NCBI RefSeq assembly: GCF_029542085.1
Contig: NZ_CP107036.1
Location: 3,472,001 to 3,536,000 of the forward strand
Length of the DNA: 64,000 bases
Source of the DNA: Sphingobacterium sp. ML3W
GTDB lineage: Bacteria > Bacteroidota > Bacteroidia > Sphingobacteriales > Sphingobacteriaceae
Reading direction: 5' to 3'
Numbering within the stretch: position 1 is the first letter of the stretch; each line of letters starts with the position of its first letter. This document shows positions 17,484-29,964 of this stretch, piece after piece. The position numbers and the translations under genes were made by a program. The notes under the pieces were generated by a model. That model had not been told where the DNA came from, made no database searches, and saw only the letters and a program-made list of their open reading frames with translations.

Positions 17484-17511
17484 GAATTGAATCAATTCGA
17501 CTTTAATTTTG
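17484..17511 (+). promoter_or_regulatory. Promoter with palindrome upstream of the OsmC gene
   Basis: TAATTTTG (17504-17511) matches the -7 consensus TAnnTTTG, 28 bp before the OsmC ATG. Immediately upstream is a palindrome GAATTG-AAT-CAATTC (17484-17498), in the spacer region where a repressor would block the polymerase. OsmC/Ohr genes are often under peroxide-sensing repressors, but no such regulator is nearby. Confidence 0.4.
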
Positions 17512-17539
17512 TTCTATAAGAAGCAATAGAGAAAATTGT

Positions 17540-17962
17540 ATGAAATATATTTTAGAGAATCCCATCAGCGGTCATATCGGCCAACAAAAATATAAAACGA
17601 CCATCTTATGGCGAAATGGTGAGCTTATTACAGATGAGCCTGAAAAACTTGGTGGAAAAGATCTCGGTCCGGATCCGTATACACTATTGATCTCTTCCCT
17701 CGTTTCCTGTACATTGGCAACCTTACGTATGTATATTGACAAAAAGGAACTTAACATCGATGAGATTCAGGTAACTGCCAATATGTATCTACGAATTGAG
17801 AAAGAGCAAGTGGTTACTTATTTTGACCGTGAAATTTCATTCGGGCAGGCTATTGAAGAAGACACTCTATTGCGTCTTCAACAAATTGCAGATGAATGTC
17901 CGATTTCTAAGATATTAAAGGGTAACGCCATCGTCAATACAACTATGAAAACCAACTCTTAG
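17540..17962 (+). CDS. OsmC/Ohr family protein
   Basis: This 140-aa protein has the two conserved cysteines of the OsmC peroxidase family: Cys57 in SSLVSCTLATLRMY and Cys120 in IADECPISKIL, at the usual helix positions. OsmC/Ohr proteins reduce organic hydroperoxides with these thiols. The G-G-K-D-L-G-P-D-P-Y-T-L-L segment is closer to OsmC-like than to Ohr proteins. It probably acts in the cytosol against hydroperoxides. It is directly followed by a small receiver-like gene whose ATG abuts the TAG stop (TAG-ATG). Confidence 0.88.
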   Translation: MKYILENPISGHIGQQKYKTTILWRNGELITDEPEKLGGKDLGPDPYTLLISSLVSCTLATLRMYIDKKELNIDEIQVTANMYLRIEKEQVVTYFDREISFGQAIEEDTLLRLQQIADECPISKILKGNAIVNTTMKTNS

Positions 17963-18280
17963 ATGAAAAATTTAATCATTATTGTATTTGGAAAAAACGA
18001 AGAAATTCTCCAGACGTTAAAGCGGATTATAGAAAGTAATCATGGATGGCAGGCCATCATTCAACAAGATATGTCAACTTGTAAGGGTTACCTCTCAAAC
18101 TATCCCAGTGATATCCTCTTGTTGAGCTCCGGTCTATCGACTCAGGAAGAGACAGAGATCACAGACTATCTATCGCATTTAGACCATCCTATTGGCTTAA
18201 TAAAACATTATGGCGGTGGAAGCGGGCTTTTGAAAAATGAAATTTATAGCTTATTCCCCGATTTGATTCCCAACAAATAA
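17963..18280 (+). CDS. Small receiver-like protein of unknown function
   Basis: This 105-aa protein has a response-regulator-like strand-helix pattern (LIIIVFGKNEEILQTLKRIIES, then SDILLLSS), but no convincing phospho-acceptor: the SDILLLSS position has an Asp where receivers carry their catalytic Asp, while the paired acidic residues after the first strand and the conserved Lys are not clear. It may be a degenerate receiver or an unrelated alpha/beta protein. Its start codon directly follows the OsmC stop, so translation is probably coupled, which suggests a functional link to the OsmC protein. Confidence 0.5.
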   Translation: MKNLIIIVFGKNEEILQTLKRIIESNHGWQAIIQQDMSTCKGYLSNYPSDILLLSSGLSTQEETEITDYLSHLDHPIGLIKHYGGGSGLLKNEIYSLFPDLIPNK

Positions 18281-18359
18281 ACCCATAAGCATCCTTATTT
18301 GCCAATTTCCCAAAAGCAATGAATTTCGATTACAAAGCTTTTATTAAACTAGTTCAATG

Positions 18360-18387
18360 AAAATTAATCCCTCGTAGATTAATTTTG
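18360..18387 (+). promoter_or_regulatory. Palindrome overlapping the pirin promoter
   Basis: A perfect 10-bp inverted repeat (AAAATTAATC, 7-nt spacer CCTCGTA, GATTAATTTT; 18360-18386) overlaps TAATTTTG (18380-18387), an exact -7 match. The pirin ATG lies 20 bp downstream. An operator covering the -7 box is the simplest reading; a repressor would block initiation. No T-run follows, and a terminator at this position would cut the gene off, so a terminator is less likely. Confidence 0.5.
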
Positions 18388-18407
18388 AACACATCAATAC
18401 GAAGATC

Positions 18408-19286
18408 ATGAATAGACAAAATTTTATAAAAAAGGGACTTTTAGGTTCTGGCATATTCGCAGCAAGCGCTGCCTCAGCACGTATTATGAAGAATGACATC
18501 GACGAAATAGAACCTTTGGAAGCTCTAGATGCCGATGCCGTCCATTACGATTCAGATCAATTGGAAAACCATAGTGTACTCCATAAAGCAACGAGCCGAG
18601 GGCATGCAAATCATGGTTGGTTGCAGAGTAATCATACCTTTAGTTTTGCAAATTACCATAATCCCGAACGCATGCATTTTGGTGTACTCCGTGTGCTTAA
18701 TGATGATATTGTTGCAGCAGGCAGAGGCTTCGGATTACATCCGCACGATAATATGGAAATTATCAGTATTCCTTTAGAAGGGGACCTGGAACATGAAGAT
18801 AGTATGGGGAATCAAGCCATTATTCGAAAAGGAGATATCCAAGTCATGAGTGCAGGAACGGGTATCATGCATAGTGAATACAATAAAAATAACGATCAGG
18901 CTGTTAAATTTTTACAGATCTGGGTCTATCCGAATAAACGCAATGTAGCACCTCGCTACGATCAGATTACCTTGGATAGATCGCAAAGACACAATAAGTT
19001 GCAGCAGATCCTCTCTCCAGATCCGTCAGACGAAGGCGTATGGATACATCAGGATGCCTGGTTCCATATGGGACATTTTGACAATGGTATCAGCACAAAT
19101 TATAATATTAAACAAGCTGGAAATGGTGTTTATATTTTCGTCATCAGCGGAAGTATCAACGTTGAAGGACAAGAATTGGAAACAAGAGATGGCTTTGGAA
19201 TCTGGGATGTTTCGGAAATTAAACTCACGGCGACCTCAGCAGATACCGAAATCCTTTTGATGGATCTCAACATGATATTAAACTAA
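18408..19286 (+). CDS. Pirin family protein
   Basis: This 292-aa bicupin protein is of the pirin/YhaK/YhhW family. The metal-binding set of the N-terminal cupin is present: H111, H113 (HPHDNMEI), H155 and E157 (GIMHSEYN). Some pirins oxidise quercetin, others regulate transcription; here neither can be chosen. Unusually it has an N-terminal extension, MNRQNFIKKGLLGSGIFAAS, that looks like a signal sequence or a substituted Tat-like leader (no twin arginine). This raises the possibility of export, whereas most pirins are cytosolic. It has its own promoter with a palindromic operator candidate. Confidence 0.85.
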   Translation: MNRQNFIKKGLLGSGIFAASAASARIMKNDIDEIEPLEALDADAVHYDSDQLENHSVLHKATSRGHANHGWLQSNHTFSFANYHNPERMHFGVLRVLNDDIVAAGRGFGLHPHDNMEIISIPLEGDLEHEDSMGNQAIIRKGDIQVMSAGTGIMHSEYNKNNDQAVKFLQIWVYPNKRNVAPRYDQITLDRSQRHNKLQQILSPDPSDEGVWIHQDAWFHMGHFDNGISTNYNIKQAGNGVYIFVISGSINVEGQELETRDGFGIWDVSEIKLTATSADTEILLMDLNMILN

Positions 19287-19424
19287 CGAAACATCATCTT
19301 GAAGCTACTATTCCCATTGATAATCAAGACATAGATTAGCTTCATAGCTTCCATTGTCGAACAAGTTCAGGGATAATGACCAGCAAAATTACAGTTTCAC
19401 TGTTCGCATGATTTTACAAAAAGC

Positions 19425-19463
19425 GAGGGTATCCAAAACAGCTATTGGATACCCTCATTTTTG
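19425..19463 (+). terminator. Rho-independent terminator downstream of the pirin gene
   Basis: A perfect 12-bp stem GAGGGTATCCAA / TTGGATACCCTC with an 8-nt loop is followed by ATTTTTGTTT. It lies 139 bp after the pirin stop and 105 bp before the end of the convergent GH31 gene. The 138 bp between the pirin stop and the hairpin hold no recognisable gene. Confidence 0.75.
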
Positions 19464-19567
19464 TTTGATTCTATTTGTATCCCCTATCGTCTCTTTTCAA
19501 AGATTCAATGTTCAGGGGTTTGCCTTTACTTTCTAAAAGCTTATTTGTTCATTGTATAAAATCTATT

Positions 19568-22500
19568 TTAAAAGCTTATCGAATTGAGTTTTTTATCAAC
19601 TAAAATACCATCTACAGCCTTTAAATTGAAATTAACGTTACGTTTGGCTTTCAGCTTAATCTTAAACAGAATTTCAGAACCATTCAGTGTTTCCTTATTG
19701 CCCAAATTCACAAAAGTAGGATACAACGCTTTACTACCGTTTGTATGCAGACGGTCATTGGTGTAATTACTCATCTCTTTCAGCTGTAATGGATCTATTC
19801 CCACAAACTCAAAATCTCCTTGATTATAAGGCAATGCAAAGCTAAGTGCGTTGACCGCTTTAAGGTTTTCACCACTGACCGCTATTTCAACGATATCACC
19901 AGACTTCAAGGTAGTCTTGGAGGCTGTCAATTTCAGCTTACCAGCAACTTTCTCCTCTTTGGTTGGTTTCGCTCCACCCTCGATCATGACGGCAACATTT
20001 GAGATATCATAGGCATCAATCAGATTATTTTTATTGACGTCACCATTACTCACATAACCCTCAAAATCGCCGTCACCCATTCTTAATCCAGTATAATTGA
20101 TATAAGAAGTCAAATCATTTTGATCGATCAGACGGTCATTATTGATATCACCCGGTAGATAGCTAGTAGATCCTGGCACCTTAAAGACATAGAGTTCCCG
20201 ACCTGAGCCAAAACCTCCGACAGCATCTGTAACCGAAATCTTAATAAAACGAGCGACAGGGTGTTGGCTAAAATTAAATTGCTTCATTTCACCATCACGC
20301 TTCCAATCAAAGCTTCCAGCCTCAGACCATGTATCTTTGTCATTGCTGTAAAAGACTTTACCTTTTAAAATGATTCCGTTGCCACCGTCTGTGCGAGGAA
20401 GATACTCAAACTTATCCAGTTGATTGACTGATTTCAGATCTAGTGTCATGTCAAACGGAACAGCAGTTTGTCCCCATTTGGTATGCCACATATCCCCTTC
20501 ATCATAGTTGAACAACTTATTGATGCCATTGCCACCTTGATTGTCCACCGAGGTCTCTGCTTTAATACCTTCGATCGCAAATTCTAACGGATTAGCTTTT
20601 GTTTTTGCTGTAAATGTACTCCAATCGGAAGCACCGGCTTTATTGACGGCCCTAATTTTAAAGGCATAATCCGTCTCAGCGTCTAAACCTTCAAAGAGCA
20701 ATTGATTGTCTTTAATGGTAGAGTAGATCAGGTCATTGAAAGCAATCTCATAATAGTCCGCATTGGCAACCTTCTCCCAAGTTGGTGTTACAGTATAAGC
20801 TTGTATATTACTATCCGTTACTTTGGCTGTAGGAGCGGTCAGCGAAGCTGTCTGCGATAAATACTTATCAGCTGGCGTAAATTTGAAACCATCAACTTGT
20901 ATTTCAATTGCTGTCGATGATACATCCTGTTTACCAATACGCACCAATACCATCGGATTTTTGATTAAGGCAACTTTCTCAAATTCCGATCCCTTTGTCG
21001 CAAATTGATTCAGATTAGGCTGTGCATCATAGAAATAGGCATTTTCTAAGCCATTAAACTCGGTTAGTGAATGAGCCTCTTGAAGTTTTACTCCTTTTTT
21101 GTTCACTTTAGCTGTTACCTTCTTTGGTGCCGCAGTTACATTGAAACGAACCTCAGTCGATTTCGCCTTTTCGAAGCCTTCAAATTCACCTTGTGATGGC
21201 GCTATTGTGAACAACACTTTATTGTCTTTATGTAGAGAAGAAATCTTTGTATTCACTCCTTTTCCGTAACGATAGGCCTCAGTTTTCCCATCATCATCAT
21301 ATTCCACGAAATCGGAATTCCCTGATGGATAAACTTCGTAAATACGTTGATCCTTTTTGATTTCCTGCACATTATTGTTAGGATTAGTGATTGGGATGAT
21401 AGCACCATTTTTAACAAACACAGGTAGCTTCCAAATTGGCACATCAAAATTATTAATGATACGCCCACCTTTATACTTTTCACCTGTAAAATAATCGATC
21501 CACTCTCCATCTGGCAAGTAAATACCATTACGAATATCATTGCCCTTCTCATCTACACGTGTTTCCTGATAGATCGGTGCAACCAAAAAATTCGGTCCAT
21601 ACAGATATTGATACTGCGTTGCTTTACCAAGCGTATATTGATTTGCTTGCTCCAAAAACATCGCACGGATGATTGGCAAACCATCGACAGCCTGTTTAGC
21701 AATACTATAGCTATAAGGAACTAATTGTGATTTCAACTTTAGGTAGAGGCGGTTAATGGAAGTCGCGGGTTCACCCAGAGCATGTGGATACTTTTCATTG
21801 GATCCCCAACCGTCCATATTCAGTTCCATTGGCGTCCAGGTTTTCCACTGAAAGTCTCTAATGTTGACTTTGAAATTTTTACCTCCAAAAATACCATCCA
21901 TGTCGGAAGTTATATTTGGCTGTCCAGAAAGTCCAGAACCGATATAGGTTGGGATATGGAATCGAATATATTCCCATACACCACCTGTCTGATCCCCTGA
22001 CCAAATACCGGCATAACGTTGAGTCCCAGCCCAACCGTCTAATGAAATAATAAATGGTCGTGCATCGTTACCATAATAAGGCATCGTATGACCTACATCA
22101 GCAACACCATTTAGACCAAAGGAATAACCCGGGCCTACCCAAGCAACGTCTGTCTTTAATACCCGTACACCGGCATCGCGCACTTCCTTAACGATATCTC
22201 TTTGCAATAATGCACTAATGCTGTCTTTGGGATGTAAATCAGACTGTGTCCACAAACCGATTTCCACACCATTTCTACATGCGTAATTACCAAATTCTTT
22301 TAGATTATTAATATTACCATCCAATGTTTCGGTCTGACCATATCCAGCACCATAACCATCATTGGGTAGAATCCAGCCCAAAGGCATATCATGCGCTTTA
22401 TAACGGTCTATCACTGCACGAGCTGAAAATTGGTAGTTACCTTTTTCACCATTTAATGATTCTTTTGTACCACCATTGTCTTTTTGGCTTTCTTTATAAC

Positions 22501-23434
22501 GTTTACCATCTTCAAATAGAATCCCTTTTTCATCCTCTTTCCAAAAATCCCTATTATATGCATTTAAGTGACCTTCATATAAGCCAAATTTTGGAAGAAG
22601 AATAGGATTACCTGTTAGCTGGTAGAAATCATTCAACAGCGGTACAGTACCGTCATTAATCATAAAAAAGACATCCAGGTAATCTGTATCATGGGAGAGT
22701 TTAACTGTTCCTTTTGATTTTGTACCAAATGCATAATTTCCCTTTTTAAAGGTATGCCACATAAACCCATAGCCATTGGTTGACCAAAAGTAAGGTGTGG
22801 GTGATGCTACACCGCCATCGGTCCAGCTATTTTGGTTCTCAATTGCGATCGCTTTACCTTTATGGGAGAACCGTCCATTCTGAACACCCCCGCCAAAGAA
22901 GTACTCATCCTTATTTTCCTTTAATTCTAAGCTCACTTGTTTAGATTCGAAAGCGATGGGTTTTAAACTCTCTACGACGATTTTATTCGTGTTACGGTTT
23001 AGGATACTAAACTGTGATGTCTGTTTATCTATGGAGAATATGATGTCTTTGGTCCTTATTACAGCCTTACTACCATCATCCTTTACTTCCAAGTTATCCA
23101 CTGCTTTCCGTGGCTGTTCGACAAGGATCTTCGCCTCAGGTTTTGCTTCCGGATCGCGGATTATTCCACCATGTATATCTTGAAACATCCTGAAAATATG
23201 ATTTCCATAGAAATCCAATGTCAGCCTTTGGTTGTTGTCATATACAATCTCTACTGTTGTTGGGTTAATTTTCTGTACAGCAATAATTTTACTAACAGGA
23301 GTGGTCTGTTCTATGCGATAATATGCAACTGTGCTAGTCATCGCACTAACTCTATTCGTTTGAAAAATAAACGGAGAAGCCAATCCAACCAACAAACTAA
23401 CTTGCGCTTTTGTACTCCAAAAAGATATCTTCAT
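19568..23434 (-). CDS. Modular glycoside hydrolase family 31 enzyme with dockerin and cohesin-like modules
   Basis: This 1288-aa secreted enzyme has, in order, a signal peptide (about 1-31), a GH31 N-terminal beta domain, a TIM barrel with the catalytic segment VLKTDVAWVGPG (nucleophile Asp in KTDV) and the D-G-W-A-G-T-Q-R-Y-A-G-I-W-S-G-D segment, and a C-terminal beta domain. It continues with a fibronectin III module (about 850-945), an F5/8-type C carbohydrate-binding module (about 950-1090), dockerin-like calcium repeats (DINNDRLIDQNDL and DVNKNNLIDAYDI, about 1095-1155) and a cohesin-like beta domain (about 1160-1288). GH31 enzymes hydrolyse or transfer alpha-glucosyl, alpha-galactosyl or alpha-xylosyl units; KTDVAW departs from the WxDMNE of classical alpha-glucosidases. 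The substrate is not assigned. It stands alone, without SusCD. Confidence 0.88.
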   Translation of the reverse strand: MKISFWSTKAQVSLLVGLASPFIFQTNRVSAMTSTVAYYRIEQTTPVSKIIAVQKINPTTVEIVYDNNQRLTLDFYGNHIFRMFQDIHGGIIRDPEAKPEAKILVEQPRKAVDNLEVKDDGSKAVIRTKDIIFSIDKQTSQFSILNRNTNKIVVESLKPIAFESKQVSLELKENKDEYFFGGGVQNGRFSHKGKAIAIENQNSWTDGGVASPTPYFWSTNGYGFMWHTFKKGNYAFGTKSKGTVKLSHDTDYLDVFFMINDGTVPLLNDFYQLTGNPILLPKFGLYEGHLNAYNRDFWKEDEKGILFEDGKRYKESQKDNGGTKESLNGEKGNYQFSARAVIDRYKAHDMPLGWILPNDGYGAGYGQTETLDGNINNLKEFGNYACRNGVEIGLWTQSDLHPKDSISALLQRDIVKEVRDAGVRVLKTDVAWVGPGYSFGLNGVADVGHTMPYYGNDARPFIISLDGWAGTQRYAGIWSGDQTGGVWEYIRFHIPTYIGSGLSGQPNITSDMDGIFGGKNFKVNIRDFQWKTWTPMELNMDGWGSNEKYPHALGEPATSINRLYLKLKSQLVPYSYSIAKQAVDGLPIIRAMFLEQANQYTLGKATQYQYLYGPNFLVAPIYQETRVDEKGNDIRNGIYLPDGEWIDYFTGEKYKGGRIINNFDVPIWKLPVFVKNGAIIPITNPNNNVQEIKKDQRIYEVYPSGNSDFVEYDDDGKTEAYRYGKGVNTKISSLHKDNKVLFTIAPSQGEFEGFEKAKSTEVRFNVTAAPKKVTAKVNKKGVKLQEAHSLTEFNGLENAYFYDAQPNLNQFATKGSEFEKVALIKNPMVLVRIGKQDVSSTAIEIQVDGFKFTPADKYLSQTASLTAPTAKVTDSNIQAYTVTPTWEKVANADYYEIAFNDLIYSTIKDNQLLFEGLDAETDYAFKIRAVNKAGASDWSTFTAKTKANPLEFAIEGIKAETSVDNQGGNGINKLFNYDEGDMWHTKWGQTAVPFDMTLDLKSVNQLDKFEYLPRTDGGNGIILKGKVFYSNDKDTWSEAGSFDWKRDGEMKQFNFSQHPVARFIKISVTDAVGGFGSGRELYVFKVPGSTSYLPGDINNDRLIDQNDLTSYINYTGLRMGDGDFEGYVSNGDVNKNNLIDAYDISNVAVMIEGGAKPTKEEKVAGKLKLTASKTTLKSGDIVEIAVSGENLKAVNALSFALPYNQGDFEFVGIDPLQLKEMSNYTNDRLHTNGSKALYPTFVNLGNKETLNGSEILFKIKLKAKRNVNFNLKAVDGILVDKKLNSISF

Positions 23435-23651
23435 GTATATAATTTATAATATTGAATAGCACAATTGCTTTTCCATCGTTGAGATAGACAGCAAGATGCT
23501 GTTAAATTAACAGAACAATAATACAATAGTAAATCCAAGTAAAAAAGAGCCTGCGAAATGCAAACGATTGTCTAATAATAATGTTGCAGGAGTAAAGTGA
23601 TTTTAGGATGTCTCTGTGGAAAAGGAAAATAGCAAAAGTCTGTAAACGAAA

Positions 23652-23682
23652 GAAGCCCTTGACTGTTTCCAGCAAGGGCTTC
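23652..23682 (-). terminator. rrn operon terminator
   Basis: A perfect 10-bp stem GAAGCCCTTG / CAAGGGCTTC with an 11-nt loop lies just downstream of the 5S gene on the minus strand. It is followed there by TTTCGTTTACAG. The position right after 5S marks it as the end of the ribosomal transcript. The 217 bp between it and the GH31 start hold no gene. Confidence 0.8.
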
Positions 23683-23694
23683 CGTGTAAAAAAA

Positions 23695-23801
23695 GGCACC
23701 GACCTACTCTCCCACCTGTTACGGCAATACCATCGGCTCTGGCGGGCTTGACTGCTCTGTTCGGAATGGGAAGAGGTAGACACCGCCGATATAGGCACCT
23801 A
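23695..23801 (-). rRNA. rrf: 5S ribosomal RNA
   Basis: The minus strand reads TAGGTGCCTATATCGGCGG at the 5' end, has the conserved TCTTCCCATTCCGAACAG loop, and ends in AGTAGGTCGGTGCC. The two ends pair (GGTGCC with GGCACC in folded form). The ends are estimated to within a few bases. It is the last gene of the rrn operon. Confidence 0.92.
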
Positions 23802-23890
23802 AAGATCTTGTATAGTATCAAGTTTTAGATAGCAGTATGTAGACTTTCATGTGAAAGTTTATACCCATCTTATAGCTTAAACCATAATGA

Positions 23891-23941
23891 CATATATATT
23901 GAAAGATTAATTCAAAAATTAAAGAGGAAGACAACAGTGTC
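23891..23941 (-). other. 23S processing stalk, 3' arm
   Basis: This flank is complementary, with a few mismatches, to 26952-27001 upstream of 23S. Both contain versions of TATTGAAAGA and AGAAGACAACAGT in inverted orientation. In the transcript they would pair and enclose the 23S precursor, the normal RNase III-type cleavage stalk. Confidence 0.7.
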
Positions 23942-23944
23942 TGT

Positions 23945-26829
<2,885 letters not shown>

Positions 26830-26951
26830 TCACCGGCATAGCCTTTTGCTACTATGCGGCTGCTTGTGATATATATACCCGTATGCTACGTAAAGATTCG
26901 TTCGGCCTTCGACCGAGGGTCTCCTCCCTACATCAAACACATACCAGCATT

Positions 26952-27001
26952 GTCTCTATACTGTTGTCTTCTCTTGTAATTTTTTTTCTCTTTCAATATG
27001 T
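26952..27001 (-). other. 23S processing stalk, 5' arm
   Basis: This is the partner of the 23891-23941 arm, between tRNA-Ala and 23S. The core CTGTTGTCTTCTCT (plus strand) pairs with AGAGGAAGACAACAG on the other side. Confidence 0.7.
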
Positions 27002-27060
27002 CAAAGAACTCTTTTTCCGGTTTATATGATATGTATCTGTGATGCATATCCCCGGAGACG

Positions 27061-27134
27061 TGGAGAATAACGGATTCGAACCGTTGACCCCCTGCGTGCA
27101 AGGCAGGTGCTCTAGCCAGCTGAGCTAATTCCCC
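27061..27134 (-). tRNA. tRNA-Ala (TGC)
   Basis: The minus strand gives a 74-nt cloverleaf with acceptor GGGGAAT/ATTCTCC (one G-U pair), a D-arm AGCTCAGCTGGCTAGAGC, an anticodon arm CTGCC-TTGCACG-CAG with anticodon TGC, the T-arm GGTTCGAATCC, and discriminator A. CCA is not encoded. It lies in the 16S-23S spacer in the usual Ile-Ala order. Confidence 0.95.
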
Positions 27135-27234
27135 TTTTTGTTAGACCTGAGATGTTAGACATTAGTCCTTAGATCCCTGTATGTCGCCATCCATTTGTCT
27201 AAATACTAGATACTAAATACTCATTACTACCTGG

Positions 27235-27308
27235 TAGTCCCGAGCAGATTTGAACTGCTGACCCCTACATTATCAGTGTAGTGCTCTAACCAACTGAGCT
27301 ACGGGACT
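27235..27308 (-). tRNA. tRNA-Ile (GAT)
   Basis: This is a 74-nt cloverleaf on the minus strand: acceptor AGTCCCG/CGGGACT, D-arm AGCTCAGTTGGTTAGAGC, anticodon arm CTACA-CTGATAA-TGTAG with anticodon GAT, T-arm AGTTCAAATCT, and discriminator A. It is 100 bp from tRNA-Ala, in the spacer after 16S. Confidence 0.95.
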
Positions 27309-27368
27309 AGCTATTCTGTTCATCTCTTCTCTCAGGGACCGCTCCATTAGGGGCGGGCACTTTCTTCT

Positions 27369-27411
27369 GATGTTTTTTCTTCTTTTGCAATCATATGTAA
27401 CGTGACGAGTA
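27369..27411 (-). other. 16S processing stalk, 3' arm
   Basis: This segment (plus strand GCAATCATATGTAACGTGAC, then GAGTA) is complementary to 29071-29110 upstream of 16S, where TACTCGTCACGCTTACATGA appears. The pairing encloses the 16S precursor, as expected for RNase III processing. Confidence 0.65.
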
Positions 27412-27430
27412 CCGATCCGCGATACTCTAG

Positions 27431-28958
<1,528 letters not shown>

Positions 28959-29070
28959 AAAATGAAGTTTTTGATTCCAACTATTTACATAATCAGAATT
29001 CTTTTTTTATATCTCTGATCTTGGATCGAATTGAACTAATTCTTGAATTTGTTCATGACTTTCGTTTTGT

Positions 29071-29112
29071 CTACTCGTCACGCTTACATGATTGTGTTTT
29101 CTTAAAGAACTT
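29071..29112 (-). other. 16S leader: processing stalk 5' arm with boxA-like motif
   Basis: The minus strand reads GTTCTTTAAGAAAACACAAT, then CATGTAAGCGTGACGAGTA. The second part pairs with the spacer segment 27369-27411. The first part, GTTCTTTAAGAAA, resembles a boxA antitermination element (consensus near TGCTCTTTAA), which sits at this position in many rrn leaders. Confidence 0.5.
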
Positions 29113-29201
29113 CTCTCGCTTCAACTTCCGTATCCGCTATATTCCGATGGCATTGCGCCCTCTTTATCTTTTTATCTTTCCCTCCGTTTCCGTTAGGACT
29201 G

Positions 29202-29235
29202 CAAAGGTAGAAATCTTTTTTGAAATACCAAAAAA
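29202..29235 (-). promoter_or_regulatory. rrn promoter, proximal
   Basis: The minus strand has TTTTTTGG (29235-29228), 18 bp of spacer, then TACCTTTG (29209-29202). This is a full Bacteroidota promoter (-33 TTTG-like, -7 TAnnTTTG), about 245 bp upstream of mature 16S. Confidence 0.75.
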
Positions 29236-29353
29236 CTTTTGAAGTTTTTTTCTTTTCTTTTTTTTCGATTTCCGCGCCTAACTCCCGTCAGACCCTTCTT
29301 TTTTTCAGTGGTATCCCCTTCCGGAGTAACCGTTCCTCCCTTGCGGAGTGGTG

Positions 29354-29385
29354 CAAAGATAGGGAGTTTACTAACAAACTTCCAA
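29354..29385 (-). promoter_or_regulatory. rrn promoter, distal
   Basis: The minus strand has TTGG (29385-29382), a 20-bp spacer, then TATCTTTG (29361-29354). This second full match lies about 150 bp upstream of the proximal promoter. Tandem promoters are common for rRNA operons. Confidence 0.65.
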
Positions 29386-29439
29386 GCCTTTTGTTCTTAT
29401 TTATTTCAATATATCTGTAACTCGCTGGGAACTTGGCGG

Positions 29440-29860
29440 ATTGTTTTTGTAAAACAGCATCTCGGGGGGCGCCGGGGAGCAAAAATGGACAGTTATACGG
29501 GAAAATGCTGTGGAAAGGCCGCGGGAACGTGGACGGAGGAACCGGAGAATCCGGCACGGCAGTGGATACACTGGGCGCAGGGGTTATGGAAACGGTGGAC
29601 TCATGGGGAAAAGTGTCCCGGAGCGAAACGGGACACTAAAAATAACAGTCGCGTCCGCAAGGGCTCCCTACCAACACGCCGCAGTAGGCACAGAAAGCCG
29701 GTATGCCCACAGCAGCGAACATCCCGGAAAGATAGACGACCAGAAAAAAAGCCGATGAACCGCAGCAGGCAGATCGGATCATGGACAGGCATAAAAACCG
29801 AGGCCGGAAACAGAACGCGGAGACTGCAGAAAGATAATGCAAAAGTGGAGTCTTCAAGGT
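29440..29860. other. GC- and purine-rich gene-free island upstream of rrn
   Basis: This stretch is clearly richer in G and C, and in purines on the plus strand, than the AT-rich surroundings. It contains open frames in several phases, including a 222-codon one, but their translations are basic, low-quality and resemble no protein. It includes an 8-bp hairpin GTGTCCCG/CGGGACAC (29613-29636). It may be a remnant of transferred DNA or a non-coding RNA region. I see no gene I can support between the distal rrn promoter and 30397. Confidence 0.45.
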
Positions 29861-29879
29861 TAGCAGAAATTCATCGTTT

Positions 29880-29964
29880 AGTTAGGGTTTGTTTAGGTTT
29901 AGTTTAGGTATTGGTTAGGTTTTGTTTAGCTAAAACCTAACCAATACCTAACTGTACCCTAACT
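29880..29964. repeat. Large nested inverted repeat rich in TTAGG
   Basis: A perfect 20-bp inverted repeat (TTAGGTATTGGTTAGGTTTT at 29904-29923; its complement at 29932-29951) flanks an 8-nt loop. Outside it a second 9-bp pair, AGTTAGGGT (29880-29888) and ACCCTAACT (29956-29964), can extend the structure. The left half carries several TTAGG(T/G) direct repeats. It lies in gene-free DNA. Possible roles are a cruciform-forming binding site, a recombination or element end, or a structured RNA. Confidence 0.7.

Noticed and set aside
29239..29907. A 222-codon plus-strand open frame upstream of rrn
   Set aside because: It begins in a poly-T stretch, its translation is basic and unlike natural protein, and other phases are equally open.
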